From: Bacteroidetes bacterium GWC2_46_850
GTDB taxonomy: Bacteria; Bacteroidota; Bacteroidia; Bacteroidales; Dysgonomonadaceae
Reading direction: 5' to 3'
DNA length: 64,000 nt
NCBI GenBank assembly: GCA_001768325.1
Contig: MENQ01000003.1
Location: forward strand, 38,621 to 102,620
The position numbers were made by a program, and so were the translations under genes. Position 1 is the stretch's first letter. Each line of letters begins with the position of its first letter. Below the pieces are notes generated by a model, which did no database searches, was not told where the DNA came from, and saw only the letters and a program-made list of their open reading frames with translations. Of this stretch, positions 1 through 8,398 are shown piece after piece.

Positions 1-1275
1 AATGTTGATATTCTTCTCATAGAGTGCCTGCGATGCCTTGTACAGGAAACCAGGGAGGGCTATGTTCGTACCCATGACACAGACAATGGCCATGGGCAGG
101 GCAGTCACCTGATAAAACTCACCGGTCAGAACCTTGATCAACTCGTTACTTTTCTCGTTGTCCCAGACCACCATGGTAATGGAGTTGGCGTTGGTCGACT
201 TGAGGATGTAACTCACGCCATATTTCATAAAATAATTCATGATGCGTCCGTCGAAACCCACCTCACCCACCATCATGGGGTCATGCACCTCAATGGCGAT
301 CACCTTCCGTGATCCGGAGACAATCTCCACACGTGCTTCGGGTGAGAAATAATCGCGTGATATCAGGGTACCAGGATGTGCCGGCTCAAATGTATTTTTA
401 ATGCGAATGTCGATACCGGCAAGCTCCAAAGGTTTGGCGGCCTTGGGATGTATCGCCTCCATACCGATGTCGGCCAGCTGATCGGCAATGATGTAATTGG
501 TATGCCCCACGGGAACGCTGTTCTCCACCCCCACGATTTTTGGGTCGGCACTCGACAGGTGATATTCCTTGTGAATGACCGCCTCGGCAGCTTTCACCTC
601 CACCGCAATCTTGCTGAAGGTAACCTCGCTATATCCCCGGTCGAAGGCTCGCATGATTCCTTCGGTACCCTTGGTGTAACCTGTGGCAATACACAACACC
701 TTGCTGTAGTCGATTCCCTCAAACTCCTTGTGAATCCGCTCGTCAATGGTGAGCGGCTCATTGTCGTTGAAACCGCAGAGATCAACAAATCGGGCATTAA
801 TGCCATTGTTATTCAAAATATTGGCCGAGTTCCAGCCCGAATGTGCCTCGCCGAGTGAAGCCAATATCTCGCGTGCGGCAAGGTGGATGTCGGTGCGGTT
901 CACATAACCCGAAGCAAGCACTTTACCAAGGCTGTAAAGCACCGTCTTGGCCTGATCTATCCGGAACCGGATAAAGTCGCGTGCCTCTTTCAGATCAAGA
1001 CCATAATCGGCAAAGCCATCGTTGATAAGCAGCAGGCGTTGGCAGAAAGAATCCAGCGCACTGCTGTAATCCTCCCCGTTCAGGAATTTGTTGTAGATAC
1101 CCGGCTCACCCGTCTTCTTATGCTCCAGAAGCCAGTTGGTCACATTATTGTAGGCCGAAACCACGAAGATGCGGTTATACAGTTCGTCTCCCTTCCGGTC
1201 TCCGATGATGATATTATTCATGACCTCCTGAAACTGGGACATCGAGGTGCCACCGATTTTTTCTACTGTAAGCAT
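1..1275 (-). CDS. lysC: Aspartate kinase (aspartokinase), 3' part beyond window
   Basis: Phosphorylates aspartate at the head of the lysine/threonine/methionine and diaminopimelate pathway in the cytoplasm. I translated the minus strand from the ATG at 1275; the frame stays open for 425 codons to the left edge, so the C-terminus is missing. The N-terminus has the kinase signature EKIGGTSM, followed by SAYNNVTNWLLEHK. The middle has GYTKGTEGIMRAFDRGYSE and the segment ending in SSADPKIV, typical of the nucleotide/aspartate-binding part of this family. The end resembles paired ACT regulatory domains. It lies 87 nt downstream of maf and has its own TAnnTTTG promoter, so it need not depend on the kdsA-maf transcript. 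Bacteroidota carry several aspartokinase types, some fused to homoserine dehydrogenase; the fusion question cannot be settled because the 3' end is cut. Confidence 0.86.
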   Translation of the reverse strand, partial: MLTVEKIGGTSMSQFQEVMNNIIIGDRKGDELYNRIFVVSAYNNVTNWLLEHKKTGEPGIYNKFLNGEDYSSALDSFCQRLLLINDGFADYGLDLKEARDFIRFRIDQAKTVLYSLGKVLASGYVNRTDIHLAAREILASLGEAHSGWNSANILNNNGINARFVDLCGFNDNEPLTIDERIHKEFEGIDYSKVLCIATGYTKGTEGIMRAFDRGYSEVTFSKIAVEVKAAEAVIHKEYHLSSADPKIVGVENSVPVGHTNYIIADQLADIGMEAIHPKAAKPLELAGIDIRIKNTFEPAHPGTLISRDYFSPEARVEIVSGSRKVIAIEVHDPMMVGEVGFDGRIMNYFMKYGVSYILKSTNANSITMVVWDNEKSNELIKVLTGEFYQVTALPMAIVCVMGTNIALPGFLYKASQALYEKNINI

Positions 1276-1337
1276 ATGATAAACGGGATTTTAATTATTC
1301 GAATTTTAAATATGAGTCGCGTCATTTTCTCAGGACG

Positions 1338-1367
1338 CAAAGATAAATGATTTATTCTAATCTCAAA
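1338..1367 (-). promoter_or_regulatory. Promoter of the aspartate kinase gene
   Basis: Read on the minus strand, TATCTTTG (1338-1345) matches the Bacteroidota -7 consensus TAnnTTTG. A TTTG (1364-1367) lies 18 nt upstream as the -33 box. The -33 box overlaps the last codons of maf. The leader to the ATG at 1275 would be about 55 nt. Confidence 0.6.
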
Positions 1368-1938
1368 ACTGTTTTAACGCCCGATAGACCCTGTGAATGG
1401 GCAGCCCCATCACGTTAAAGTAGGATCCCTCTATCTTTTCCACCGCCACATAACCGATCCATTCCTGCACGCCATAGGCGCCCGCCTTATCCAGGGGGTC
1501 GTAGCGGGACACATAATAGCTGATCTCCTCATCGCTCAAAGCGCCGAATGTGACTGTTGCCGTATCCGAGAAGCTTTGCTGCTTCACGTGCGTGGTCAGA
1601 CATACTCCGGTGATAACCCGGTGCTGTTTTCCCGCCAGCACACGCAACATCCGGAAGGCCTCATTCTTGTCGGCCGGCTTGCCGAGAATCGTTCCGTCCA
1701 GCAAGACGATCGTATCGGCTGTGATCAACAGCTCATCCGCTTTCAACGTATGCAGGTAAGCATCCGCTTTTTTCCTGGCCAGAAATTCCGCCACCTCCTC
1801 ATGGGGTAACGATTCCGGATAGGACTCATCTATATCGGGCAACGTACGCACTTCGTATGTCACATCAATGCCCGCCAGCAACTCTTTCCTTCGCGGTGAG
1901 TTGGAAGCAAGCACAATCCGCCGGTCGGTCACTTTCAT
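1363..1938 (-). CDS. maf: Maf family nucleoside triphosphate pyrophosphatase
   Basis: Cytoplasmic house-cleaning enzyme that hydrolyses non-canonical or excess nucleoside triphosphates (dTTP/UTP type in the closest Maf subfamily) to the monophosphate and pyrophosphate. The 191-residue protein has the usual Maf length. It starts with the signature LASNSPRRKELL, has the DESYPES segment, and the ADTIVLLDGTILGKP block that carries the catalytic aspartate. The motif GKQHRVITGVCL and the GAYGVQ-like segment near residue 155 are also family hallmarks. Its ATG overlaps the kdsA stop codon by four bases (ATGA), so it is translationally coupled to kdsA in a two-gene operon. A link between a nucleotide house-cleaner and Kdo synthesis is positional only. 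Confidence 0.93.
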   Translation of the reverse strand: MKVTDRRIVLASNSPRRKELLAGIDVTYEVRTLPDIDESYPESLPHEEVAEFLARKKADAYLHTLKADELLITADTIVLLDGTILGKPADKNEAFRMLRVLAGKQHRVITGVCLTTHVKQQSFSDTATVTFGALSDEEISYYVSRYDPLDKAGAYGVQEWIGYVAVEKIEGSYFNVMGLPIHRVYRALKQF

Positions 1939-2729
1939 AAAGCCCTACGTATCCGCATTAATTTCGTCAGTAATGCTTCCAGCAGGTCTAATGGCAGCAT
2001 ATTGGCGCCGTCCGATTTGGCATTCTTCGGGTCGGGGTGGGTCTCAATAAACAATCCATCGGCACCGGTTGCAATGGCTGCTTTGGCAATGGTTTCAATG
2101 AGCTGCGGCTGTCCGCCTGTGACACCCGACGACTGGTTGGGTTGCTGCAGGCTGTGGGTGACATCCATTACGACAGGGAAACCGAATGTTTTCATCAGGG
2201 GGATACCACGAAAGTCAACGACCAGATCGCCATAACCAAAGGTGGTGCCCCGCTCTGTCAGCAGTACGTTCTGGTTACCACTGTCGGTCACCTTCTGTGC
2301 AGCAAAACGCATGGCATCGGGCGACAGGAACTGTCCCTTTTTAATGTTCACCACCTTCCCGGTTTTTGCCGCTGCGATCAGCAGCTCGGTCTGACGACAC
2401 AGAAAAGCAGGTATCTGCAAGATATCGACATACGCTGCAGCCATCGAAGCTTCATGACTCTCATGAATATCGGTCACCGTGGGTATACCATGGGTATCCC
2501 CCACTTTACGAAGAATATTCAGCGCTTTCTCATCGCCGATACCGGTAAAGGAATCTACCCGCGAGCGGTTTGCTTTCCGGAACGATCCTTTAAAGACATA
2601 AGGGATACCCAATTTGTCGGTCATTGTTTTAATCTTCTCCGCAATCGCCAGCGCCATCTCCTCCGATTCAATAACACAGGGTCCGGCAAGCAAAAAAAAG
2701 TTATCTGATTGTAAATAGGAAAGATCCAT
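1935..2729 (-). CDS. kdsA: 3-deoxy-8-phosphooctulonate (Kdo-8-P) synthase
   Basis: Condenses phosphoenolpyruvate with arabinose-5-phosphate to make Kdo-8-phosphate, the precursor of the inner-core lipopolysaccharide sugar Kdo. The product is 264 residues, the usual KdsA length. It has the N-terminal LLAGPCVIESEE motif, the KGSFRKANRSR substrate loop, IPAFLCRQTELL, and the C-terminal FIETHPDPKNAKSDGANM block. The presence of the gene implies a Gram-negative outer membrane with Kdo-containing lipid A. It is the first gene of the kdsA-maf unit. Cysteine in IPAFLCRQ and the metal-ligand pattern are not enough to tell the metal-dependent from the independent class with confidence. Confidence 0.97.
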   Translation of the reverse strand: MDLSYLQSDNFFLLAGPCVIESEEMALAIAEKIKTMTDKLGIPYVFKGSFRKANRSRVDSFTGIGDEKALNILRKVGDTHGIPTVTDIHESHEASMAAAYVDILQIPAFLCRQTELLIAAAKTGKVVNIKKGQFLSPDAMRFAAQKVTDSGNQNVLLTERGTTFGYGDLVVDFRGIPLMKTFGFPVVMDVTHSLQQPNQSSGVTGGQPQLIETIAKAAIATGADGLFIETHPDPKNAKSDGANMLPLDLLEALLTKLMRIRRAL

Positions 2730-2764
2730 TCTTATATATTTGGTATGTTATCTGTTAAGCAATA

Positions 2765-2772
2765 CAAAGATA
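2765..2772 (-). promoter_or_regulatory. -7 box of the kdsA-maf promoter
   Basis: Minus-strand TATCTTTG fits TAnnTTTG and lies 36 nt from the kdsA ATG. No clear TTTG is seen at the expected -33 distance, so this is a partial match. Confidence 0.5.
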
Positions 2773-3132
2773 AATATTTTGAATCGATTTGTCACACCGG
2801 TCACCCGCTTACCTGTCATGCAATTTTGCCGGTGGAACGGGACAATGATATTACTGGTAAATCACCACCTGGGTCTTGTGTTTATTACTTACTCATAATC
2901 AATGTTATAGCCTGACACTATGCAAAAATAATACAAATTTCAAAAGAGTTAATGCGACATAAGTACAAATAAATGCATGAATAATCCTAACACTTTTTTC
3001 TCATGTATGCTATCTTCAACCATTATTTGGTTTGATAATTTCTTGCATTTGAATTCACATCTAGTCGCTCTTTCTCTGATGGCAGAATGAACGTAGTAAC
3101 AGCAACTGAATCAGTATGTTACATTGAGAAAT

Positions 3133-3157
3133 GCTTTACCTCGAAGTAAAGCTTCGA
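3133..3157 (+). other. Two overlapping, mutually exclusive hairpins upstream of the eCIS operon
   Basis: GCTTTAC (3133-3139) pairs with GTAAAGC (3146-3152). Alternatively TCGAAG (3141-3146) pairs with CTTCGA (3152-3157). The two stems share bases and cannot form together. They end 40 nt before the first eCIS start codon, so they would lie in the leader or be a palindromic protein-binding site. Chance occurrence in AT-rich DNA is possible. Confidence 0.35.
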
Positions 3158-3197
3158 ATGCCCGGACCTACTGGAGAATCAATAAAAATACCGTACT

Positions 3198-3791
3198 ATG
3201 ATATATGAATCATTACAGATCCTAAAAGAACAGTTGGACAATTATTTTACTGATATTGGCTTGAGTCGAACCATAGAGCTCAGGAATATCGCACTTTGGG
3301 AAAACGGAAGAGAAGATGACGCCAAGTTAAGCGAGAAACTGATCCTCACCCTCTTGAGACTGGAGGAAGAGACTACACTGAAAAACACGCCGCATGTGAG
3401 AGTCAACGAGACCAAAACCGAATATCGGAATCCACCCCTACATCTTAATATGTTTCTGCTGATTGCCGCAAACTTCAAAAACTACGATACTTCGCTTATC
3501 AGCATATCAAAAGCAATTGAGTTCTTTCAGGGGAAGAAAGTGTTCACATCAGCCAATACAGTCTATAACAGGGATAACGTGACATCTGATGTGCTGGATG
3601 ATTTCAGATTTATACTTGAAATCTATTCGCCTTCCTTCGAAGAACTGAACAACATCTGGGGCACGTTGGGAGGACGTCAGCTGCCCTCTGTCATCTATAA
3701 AATTCAACTGATTCAGATTGAGCGCGATAAGAAATTGGCTGAATCGGAAGTCATTACACATATCGGAGGTACCCTGAACGATTATTTTTGA
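3198..3791 (+). CDS. eCIS DUF4255 protein (Pvc16-type terminator/cap protein)
   Basis: The 197-residue product matches the DUF4255 family, found in nearly all extracellular contractile injection systems (Afp16/Pvc16). There it caps the distal end of the tube-sheath and ends polymerisation. The diagnostic pattern is visible: an N-terminal YESLQILKEQLDNYF helix, a loop ending NIALWENG, the stretch around RNPPLHLNMFLLIAANF, then YDTSLISISKAIEFFQGKKVF near residues 94-115. A C-terminal segment, NNIWGTLGGRQLPSVIYKIQ, is also typical. It is the first gene of the locus, with the second gene five bases downstream. Function is from the family; the domain match is seen in sequence. Confidence 0.88.
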   Translation: MIYESLQILKEQLDNYFTDIGLSRTIELRNIALWENGREDDAKLSEKLILTLLRLEEETTLKNTPHVRVNETKTEYRNPPLHLNMFLLIAANFKNYDTSLISISKAIEFFQGKKVFTSANTVYNRDNVTSDVLDDFRFILEIYSPSFEELNNIWGTLGGRQLPSVIYKIQLIQIERDKKLAESEVITHIGGTLNDYF

Positions 3792-3796
3792 ACGTT

Positions 3797-4672
3797 ATGG
3801 CCTTTTCAATACAATATAAACAACTCTTCAGGATAGATATCCTTCATCGCTTCTTCCTGGATAAAGGGTCTGTCAGGTTTGATTCAATGTCTGAAACGGA
3901 ACAGCTTCGTCAGCTGAAAGAATATGATTCCCGGTTCATCCTGGACATTGTTCCCAGCGAAGATACCATGGACAGATTAAATGGCCACAGCCTGCTGTTG
4001 AAGAGGAACAGCACAGGGTTTACCATCTGGTATAAAGAAGCGGTTGAAGGGCACAACCAGCCATCGGTAGCTTTGGATGACAATCTTTTCCTCACTTTTC
4101 TTGTCCGGATAAAAGATCCCCTGTTTTACAACTATACCGAACTGATCCTCGAAAATGCCGGGAAACTTTTTTACCTGTCAAACAGAAAACCGGACACTGA
4201 AATAAGCAGCTTTCCTTTACTGGATAAAGCCGATATGGATCATCCCGTGGATGATAAATTTATCCTTTCGGCGGACGGTATGAAAAAAGAGAAAGTACAA
4301 TCACGACTGAAAGGAGGAGTCAACTATTTCGGCGTCATCCGCATCTTTATGAAAGGAGACAAAAACAGCCTTCATATCACTGACACACAGGGAAAAGCAG
4401 TCTCTCCTGCAAAGAAATTCATTCTTGCATTTCAAAATCGGAGCACCATCTGGCGATATATTTACAACACTCCCCAACAAGTAAAACCGGCCGATGATCT
4501 GCTGTTGGAGAATGGAAACCCACGGATTCTGGTGACAAAAAAAATACACCCGCTTACCCGATCCGGATTCATCTCTTTGAAATTAGACAAAGATGAATTA
4601 CCGAATCCCACTGTCTCGATGATTAAACCCGATCAATCAACTCACAAAATATTTTCAGAAATCTATATGTAA
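3797..4672 (+). CDS. eCIS-associated protein of unknown function
   Basis: A 291-residue protein beginning MAFSIQYKQLFRIDILHRFFLDKG. I chose the ATG at 3797 because an upstream TTG at 3788 would overlap the previous stop and adds only three residues. It has no signal peptide or membrane segment and looks beta-rich with alternating charged strands, for example VNYFGVIRIFMKGDKN near residues 174-190. Its place between the DUF4255 cap gene and the sheath gene suggests a structural or assembly role at the distal end of the particle. I do not recognise a named domain, and it has no counterpart I can name in the Afp or PVC sets. Role is inference from position only. Confidence 0.6.
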   Translation: MAFSIQYKQLFRIDILHRFFLDKGSVRFDSMSETEQLRQLKEYDSRFILDIVPSEDTMDRLNGHSLLLKRNSTGFTIWYKEAVEGHNQPSVALDDNLFLTFLVRIKDPLFYNYTELILENAGKLFYLSNRKPDTEISSFPLLDKADMDHPVDDKFILSADGMKKEKVQSRLKGGVNYFGVIRIFMKGDKNSLHITDTQGKAVSPAKKFILAFQNRSTIWRYIYNTPQQVKPADDLLLENGNPRILVTKKIHPLTRSGFISLKLDKDELPNPTVSMIKPDQSTHKIFSEIYM

Positions 4673-4691
4673 CATTAAAATTCGATGAATT

Positions 4692-6611
4692 ATGGCAACA
4701 GCTTACAAAACACCCGGGGTCTACATTGAGGAGATATCCAAGTTTCCACCCTCTGTAGCGCAAGTAGAGACAGCCATTCCGGCCTTTGTCGGTTACACCG
4801 ATAAGGCAATAGTGGATGGTGTGGATTATCACACGGAGGGAATCATCAAACCAATCAAAATTGGTTCGTTACCCGAGTATGTGTTTTTCTTTGGAGGAGC
4901 TCCGCAACCCACAACCGTTGAAATTGAACTGAATGCCGACGATACGGTAAAAAAAGCAAAAGTGAACGGCGTGAATCTCCTGTACGATTCGGTGAGGATG
5001 TTTTACATCAATGGCGGCGGCGACTGTTTTATTGTTTCGGTAGGAGACCACAATTCGCTTGCTTCAGACGTAGATAAACAGGAACTGCTCGACGGCCTGG
5101 CTTCGCTTGAGAAAGAAGATCTGCCAACACTGCTGGTAATTCCTGAGGCTGTGCATTTGTCAGCCGCCGAAGCTGGTGAGGTGCATGCAGCCATGCTGGC
5201 GCAGTGCAACAAACTGCAGGATCGTTTTGCCGTGCTCGATATCGTAGCCGGCAATGAGGAGATCACTCCCACGACCGATCCGGTGGCAGATTTCCGGAAC
5301 AATGTGGGAATGAACTTCCTGAAATATGGAGCAGCCTACTATCCCTGGATCAGGACAACTTTGCCCTTTATCGTCGATTATGAGACCATCGTCGGAGGCA
5401 CCTACACCAAAGAGGGAGCTGCCGTGGCAAACATCAAGGCATTATTTAACAGCAATCTGATTGGAAGCATTGACAACATCAGTACCGACATCGCCACACA
5501 ATCGACTCTGATCGCCCCAGCACCGGGTACAATCACTAACCGGGCTACACTGGCCACTTTTGCAAATGGAATGTATGACTTCGCCAGCGCTTTCTTTAAC
5601 CTGACATTGACCGACAGTGACACCAGCGACAAAAACTCGGCTGCTAGCATTCATGCCAAATTTGTGGCTGCCGGTGCCAATTTTCACCGTTTCCTGACCA
5701 TACTGTACGACTACAACCATTTCAGTCAGGCGGCAAATAGCAACGCGCCTTCACCCGGTTGGGACAATCCGCTGATCGCGGATGACTTTAACGCCGATTT
5801 CGCTCCGCTGACTTTCGTAGCACCCACGACCGACGGGAACAACATTTTTTCGGCAACCGCCACAGCAGTCAATGCTGCCCCATATTTTACCGCGCTAAAC
5901 AACAAGCTGAAAAAGCTGGTTGCCGATTTTTACAATGAGTTGACTGCTTCGAGGCTAAACCGCACGGAAACGTTGCGTGAAGTGGATGGCGTTTACAGAG
6001 GCATTATCGATGCTGTTAAGGCGCAGGGTGTTGTTTTGCCACCCAGCGGAGCCGTCGCGGGTATTTATGCCATGGTAGACGAAAACCGCGGGGTATGGAA
6101 AGCGCCCGCCAACGTGAGCATTACCGCCGTAAAAGGGCCTACAGTACTTGTGACCCATGAAGACCAGGAAAGCCTGAACATCGATACGGAAGCCGGTAAA
6201 TCGGTGAATGCCATTCGCTCCTTTACCGGAAAGGGAACGCTGATCTGGGGTGCCCGCACCCTTGCCGGGAACGACAATGAATGGAGATATGTTCCCGTCC
6301 GCCGCTTCTTCAACATGGTGGAAGAGTCGGTGAAAAAAGCCACTGCACAGTTTGTTTTTGAGCCCAATGATGCCAACACCTGGGTGAAAGTACGGGCAAT
6401 GATCGAAAACTTCCTGGTCCTGCAGTGGAGGGCCGGCGCCCTTGCCGGCGCCAAACAGGAACATGCTTTTTATGTGCGTGTCGGGCTGGGACAGACAATG
6501 ACTGCCCAGGACATCCTGAACGGATATATGCATGTGGAAATAGGAATGGCTGTCGTACGGCCTGCTGAATTCATCATCCTGAAATTCTCGCACAAGATGC
6601 AGGAATCCTGA
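4692..6611 (+). CDS. eCIS contractile sheath protein
   Basis: Forms the outer contractile sheath that stores the energy for injection, wrapped around the inner tube. The 639-residue product has the family N-terminus YKTPGVYIEEISKFPPSVAQ followed by AIPAFVGYTDKA, the conserved start of phage tail sheath and Afp2-4/Pvc2-4 proteins. The C-terminal part has the WGARTLAG motif, WRYVPVRRFFNMVEESVKKA, and the closing LNGYMHVEIGMAVVRPAEFI strand-exchange region (residues about 575-639). The inserted middle domain (about 150-430) is expected to be the surface-exposed part. Only one sheath gene is present, against three in Afp/PVC loci, so the particle should have a homogeneous sheath. The start has a typical MATAYKTPG beginning. 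Confidence 0.95.
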   Translation: MATAYKTPGVYIEEISKFPPSVAQVETAIPAFVGYTDKAIVDGVDYHTEGIIKPIKIGSLPEYVFFFGGAPQPTTVEIELNADDTVKKAKVNGVNLLYDSVRMFYINGGGDCFIVSVGDHNSLASDVDKQELLDGLASLEKEDLPTLLVIPEAVHLSAAEAGEVHAAMLAQCNKLQDRFAVLDIVAGNEEITPTTDPVADFRNNVGMNFLKYGAAYYPWIRTTLPFIVDYETIVGGTYTKEGAAVANIKALFNSNLIGSIDNISTDIATQSTLIAPAPGTITNRATLATFANGMYDFASAFFNLTLTDSDTSDKNSAASIHAKFVAAGANFHRFLTILYDYNHFSQAANSNAPSPGWDNPLIADDFNADFAPLTFVAPTTDGNNIFSATATAVNAAPYFTALNNKLKKLVADFYNELTASRLNRTETLREVDGVYRGIIDAVKAQGVVLPPSGAVAGIYAMVDENRGVWKAPANVSITAVKGPTVLVTHEDQESLNIDTEAGKSVNAIRSFTGKGTLIWGARTLAGNDNEWRYVPVRRFFNMVEESVKKATAQFVFEPNDANTWVKVRAMIENFLVLQWRAGALAGAKQEHAFYVRVGLGQTMTAQDILNGYMHVEIGMAVVRPAEFIILKFSHKMQES

Positions 6612-6646
6612 ATAATTCAATGATTAAAAAATAAAACAGACAGATT

Positions 6647-7081
6647 ATGGCAACAACGTATCCTTTGGTTAAGTTCCACTTTCAAGTAGAATGGGGCGGT
6701 ACAAAAATAGGTTTTACCGAAGTTTCGGGACTGGATGTAGAATCTGAAGTGGTGGAATACCGTGACGGCGCCAGCCGTGAATATTCCAAATTAAAAATGC
6801 CCGGTATGCAGAAATACAGCAACATCACGCTCAAACGGGGAACCTTTAAAAGTGACAATGAGTATTTCAGCTGGTGGAACACCGTGCAGCTGAATACGAT
6901 AGAGCGCCGTGACATCACCATTAGCCTGCTCAACGAAGAGCATGAACCGGTAGTCACCTGGAAAGTAAAAAATGCCTGGCCCACCAAAGTACAATCCACT
7001 GATTTAAAGGCCGACGGAAACGAAGTGGCCATCGAGTCGATGGAACTGGTACATGAAGGGCTCAGCATTCAAAATGAATAA
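6647..7081 (+). CDS. eCIS inner tube protein 1 (gp19-like)
   Basis: Likely the main building block of the inner tube. The 144-residue product is a phage tail tube (T4 gp19-like, Hcp-fold) protein with the signature YPLVKFHFQVEWGG, the VSGLDVESEVVEYRDG loop, ITLKRGTF, and the WNTVQL to RRDITISLL transition. The C-terminal WKVKNAWPTKVQSTDLKA motif is characteristic of Pvc1/Pvc5-type subunits. It starts 36 nt after the sheath gene, the standard sheath-tube order. It closely resembles its downstream neighbour, from which it differs mainly in the charged loop near residues 35-50. Confidence 0.94.
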   Translation: MATTYPLVKFHFQVEWGGTKIGFTEVSGLDVESEVVEYRDGASREYSKLKMPGMQKYSNITLKRGTFKSDNEYFSWWNTVQLNTIERRDITISLLNEEHEPVVTWKVKNAWPTKVQSTDLKADGNEVAIESMELVHEGLSIQNE

Positions 7082-7083
7082 AC

Positions 7084-7515
7084 ATGGCCAACTATTATCC
7101 TCCCCTGGGTTTTCATTTTAAGGTTGAAATTGCGCATATCAAGGGTGAATTTCAATTCCAGTCCGTATCAGGCCTGACCGTAGACATGGACACCGAGGAG
7201 ATTGCCGAAGGGGGTGAAAACAGGTTCAAGCATAAGCTGCCCGTGCGGACAAGATACCCGAACCTGGTGCTGAAGCGCGGGCTGCTTGTGGATTCGGAGT
7301 TGATCAGATGGTGCAGGGACGCGGTGGAGAATTTCGATATCCGACCTGCCGACCTGACCATCAGTCTGCTCAACGAAGATCACGAGCCTCTGGTAACCTG
7401 GAATGTGGTCCATGCCTGGCCTGTGAAATGGAACATGACCGATTTCAATGCCGAAGAGAGCCGAATAGCCATTGAAACCATCGAATTGACCTATCACTAT
7501 TTTAATGTGAAATAA
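7084..7515 (+). CDS. eCIS inner tube protein 2 / tube initiator (gp19-like)
   Basis: A second tube-fold protein of 143 residues, beginning MANYYPPLGFHFKVEI, two bases after the stop of tube protein 1. Shared family marks are VSGLTVDMDTEEIAEGGEN, LVLKRGLLVDSELIRW, DLTISLLNEDHEPLVTWNV and HAWPVKWNMTDFNAEES. In Afp and PVC the corresponding protein (Afp5/Pvc5) forms the first ring that joins the tube to the spike complex. That role is inferred here from position next to the DUF5908 and LysM genes. It could instead co-polymerise with tube protein 1. Confidence 0.9.
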   Translation: MANYYPPLGFHFKVEIAHIKGEFQFQSVSGLTVDMDTEEIAEGGENRFKHKLPVRTRYPNLVLKRGLLVDSELIRWCRDAVENFDIRPADLTISLLNEDHEPLVTWNVVHAWPVKWNMTDFNAEESRIAIETIELTYHYFNVK

Positions 7516-7516
7516 C

Positions 7517-7678
7517 ATGCCAATAGAGATAAAGGAATTGCACGTCCGCATCAATGTGGAAGAGCGTACTCCCGCTGCAGGTGTCGCAGGAGAGGCAACA
7601 CAAGGTGAAAAGGATCAGATTATCGCAGCCTGTGTGGAACAGGTGATGGAGATTCTTTCAAAAAAAGAAGAACGATAA
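7517..7678 (+). CDS. DUF5908 small eCIS protein
   Basis: A 53-codon frame between the tube and LysM genes, beginning at the ATG at 7517, one base after the preceding stop. The start MPIEIKELHVRINVEE is the hallmark of DUF5908, a short protein found at this position in many contractile injection loci (near Pvc6). The rest is a short polar linker and a C-terminal amphipathic helix with CVEQVMEILSKKEER. The next gene begins two bases after its stop, so it sits tightly in the operon. Its role is unknown; the position suggests a baseplate or tube-joining accessory. Confidence 0.82.
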   Translation: MPIEIKELHVRINVEERTPAAGVAGEATQGEKDQIIAACVEQVMEILSKKEER

Positions 7679-7679
7679 C

Positions 7680-8396
7680 ATGAGCGGAGAACTGATAAAA
7701 TTACGGATCAAAGCATATAAAGACGAACAGTTCACGGAGAAAGTGGGTGATGGTGAGTTCAAGTCGTTGCTGAATCCTGAGCAATACAAGTTCAACTACA
7801 AGATTGAACAAAACGAGGATCAGGCTCCGGGAACGAGCGCAGCCACGCCACGCTTCAACAAGGCACTACCCGAAAACCTGGAACTGGAGTTTGTCTTCGA
7901 CCGCACCGGTGTGATTATCGATTACGGCAAGCCGGGAACAGCCGACGACAATGCGTTCCGCGACGAAGGAAACGGAATTATCGACGACATCGAACAGTTC
8001 AAAAAGGTGATTTTCGATTACAACGGGGAGGAGCATAAGCCCAACTATCTGATTATTTCCTGGGGCACGCTGTTGTTCAAGGGAACCCTGTTGGAGATGG
8101 AGATTATCTTCAAGCTGTTTAAACCTGACGGGACGCCGCTGCGTGCTACGGCACGCACCAAGTTTAAGGGCTTTGTGGAAGACAATCTCCGCGTGGCAAA
8201 GGAGAACAACAGTTCTCCCGATCTGACCCACGTCAGGGAGGTGAAGGAGGGCGATACCCTGCCGCTTATGACTTTCCGGATCTACGGTGATTCGAAATAT
8301 TACCTCGAAGTAGCCAGAGTGAACCGGATTACAAACTTTCGAAAATTAAGCGTGGGACAGAAAATCTATTTCCCGCCCATTGAAAAAACATCCTGA
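7680..8396 (+). CDS. eCIS LysM-domain baseplate hub adaptor (Pvc7-like)
   Basis: The 238-residue product has an N-terminal tube-like/gp53-related region with the motif KSLLNPEQYKFNYKIEQNE. It continues with the ISWGTLLFKGTLLEMEI and FKLFKPDGTPLRATA segments typical of the eCIS Afp7/Pvc7 family. The C-terminus (about residues 183-236) is a LysM-type module with EGDTLPLMTFRIYGDS and the closing VGQKIYFPP. In known particles this protein connects the last tube ring to the spike and baseplate; the LysM fold serves as a structural joint and not necessarily for peptidoglycan binding. It lies two bases from both the preceding DUF5908 gene and the following spike gene, consistent with ordered assembly. 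Confidence 0.9.
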   Translation: MSGELIKLRIKAYKDEQFTEKVGDGEFKSLLNPEQYKFNYKIEQNEDQAPGTSAATPRFNKALPENLELEFVFDRTGVIIDYGKPGTADDNAFRDEGNGIIDDIEQFKKVIFDYNGEEHKPNYLIISWGTLLFKGTLLEMEIIFKLFKPDGTPLRATARTKFKGFVEDNLRVAKENNSSPDLTHVREVKEGDTLPLMTFRIYGDSKYYLEVARVNRITNFRKLSVGQKIYFPPIEKTS

Positions 8397-8398
8397 TT

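Larger units (their letters stand above)
2730..3197. other. Divergent intergenic region between kdsA and the eCIS operon
   Basis: These 468 bases separate the minus-strand kdsA gene from the plus-strand injection-system locus. On the minus strand TATCTTTG (2765-2772) is a good -7 box for kdsA, without a clear -33 partner. On the plus strand I find no convincing TTTG/TAnnTTTG pair for the eCIS operon, though the stretch is AT-rich and several TTTG words lie around 3028-3051. No credible coding frame or RNA gene was recognised. The only structure is the pair of overlapping hairpins at 3133-3157. Confidence 0.6.

Noticed and set aside
376..1350. Two plus-strand open frames of about 155-160 codons over the left end
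   Set aside because: They are antisense shadows of the aspartate kinase gene, which has clear family motifs on the minus strand.
1393..2708. Plus-strand open frames over maf and kdsA
   Set aside because: Low-quality translations without domains; the minus-strand genes are unmistakable.
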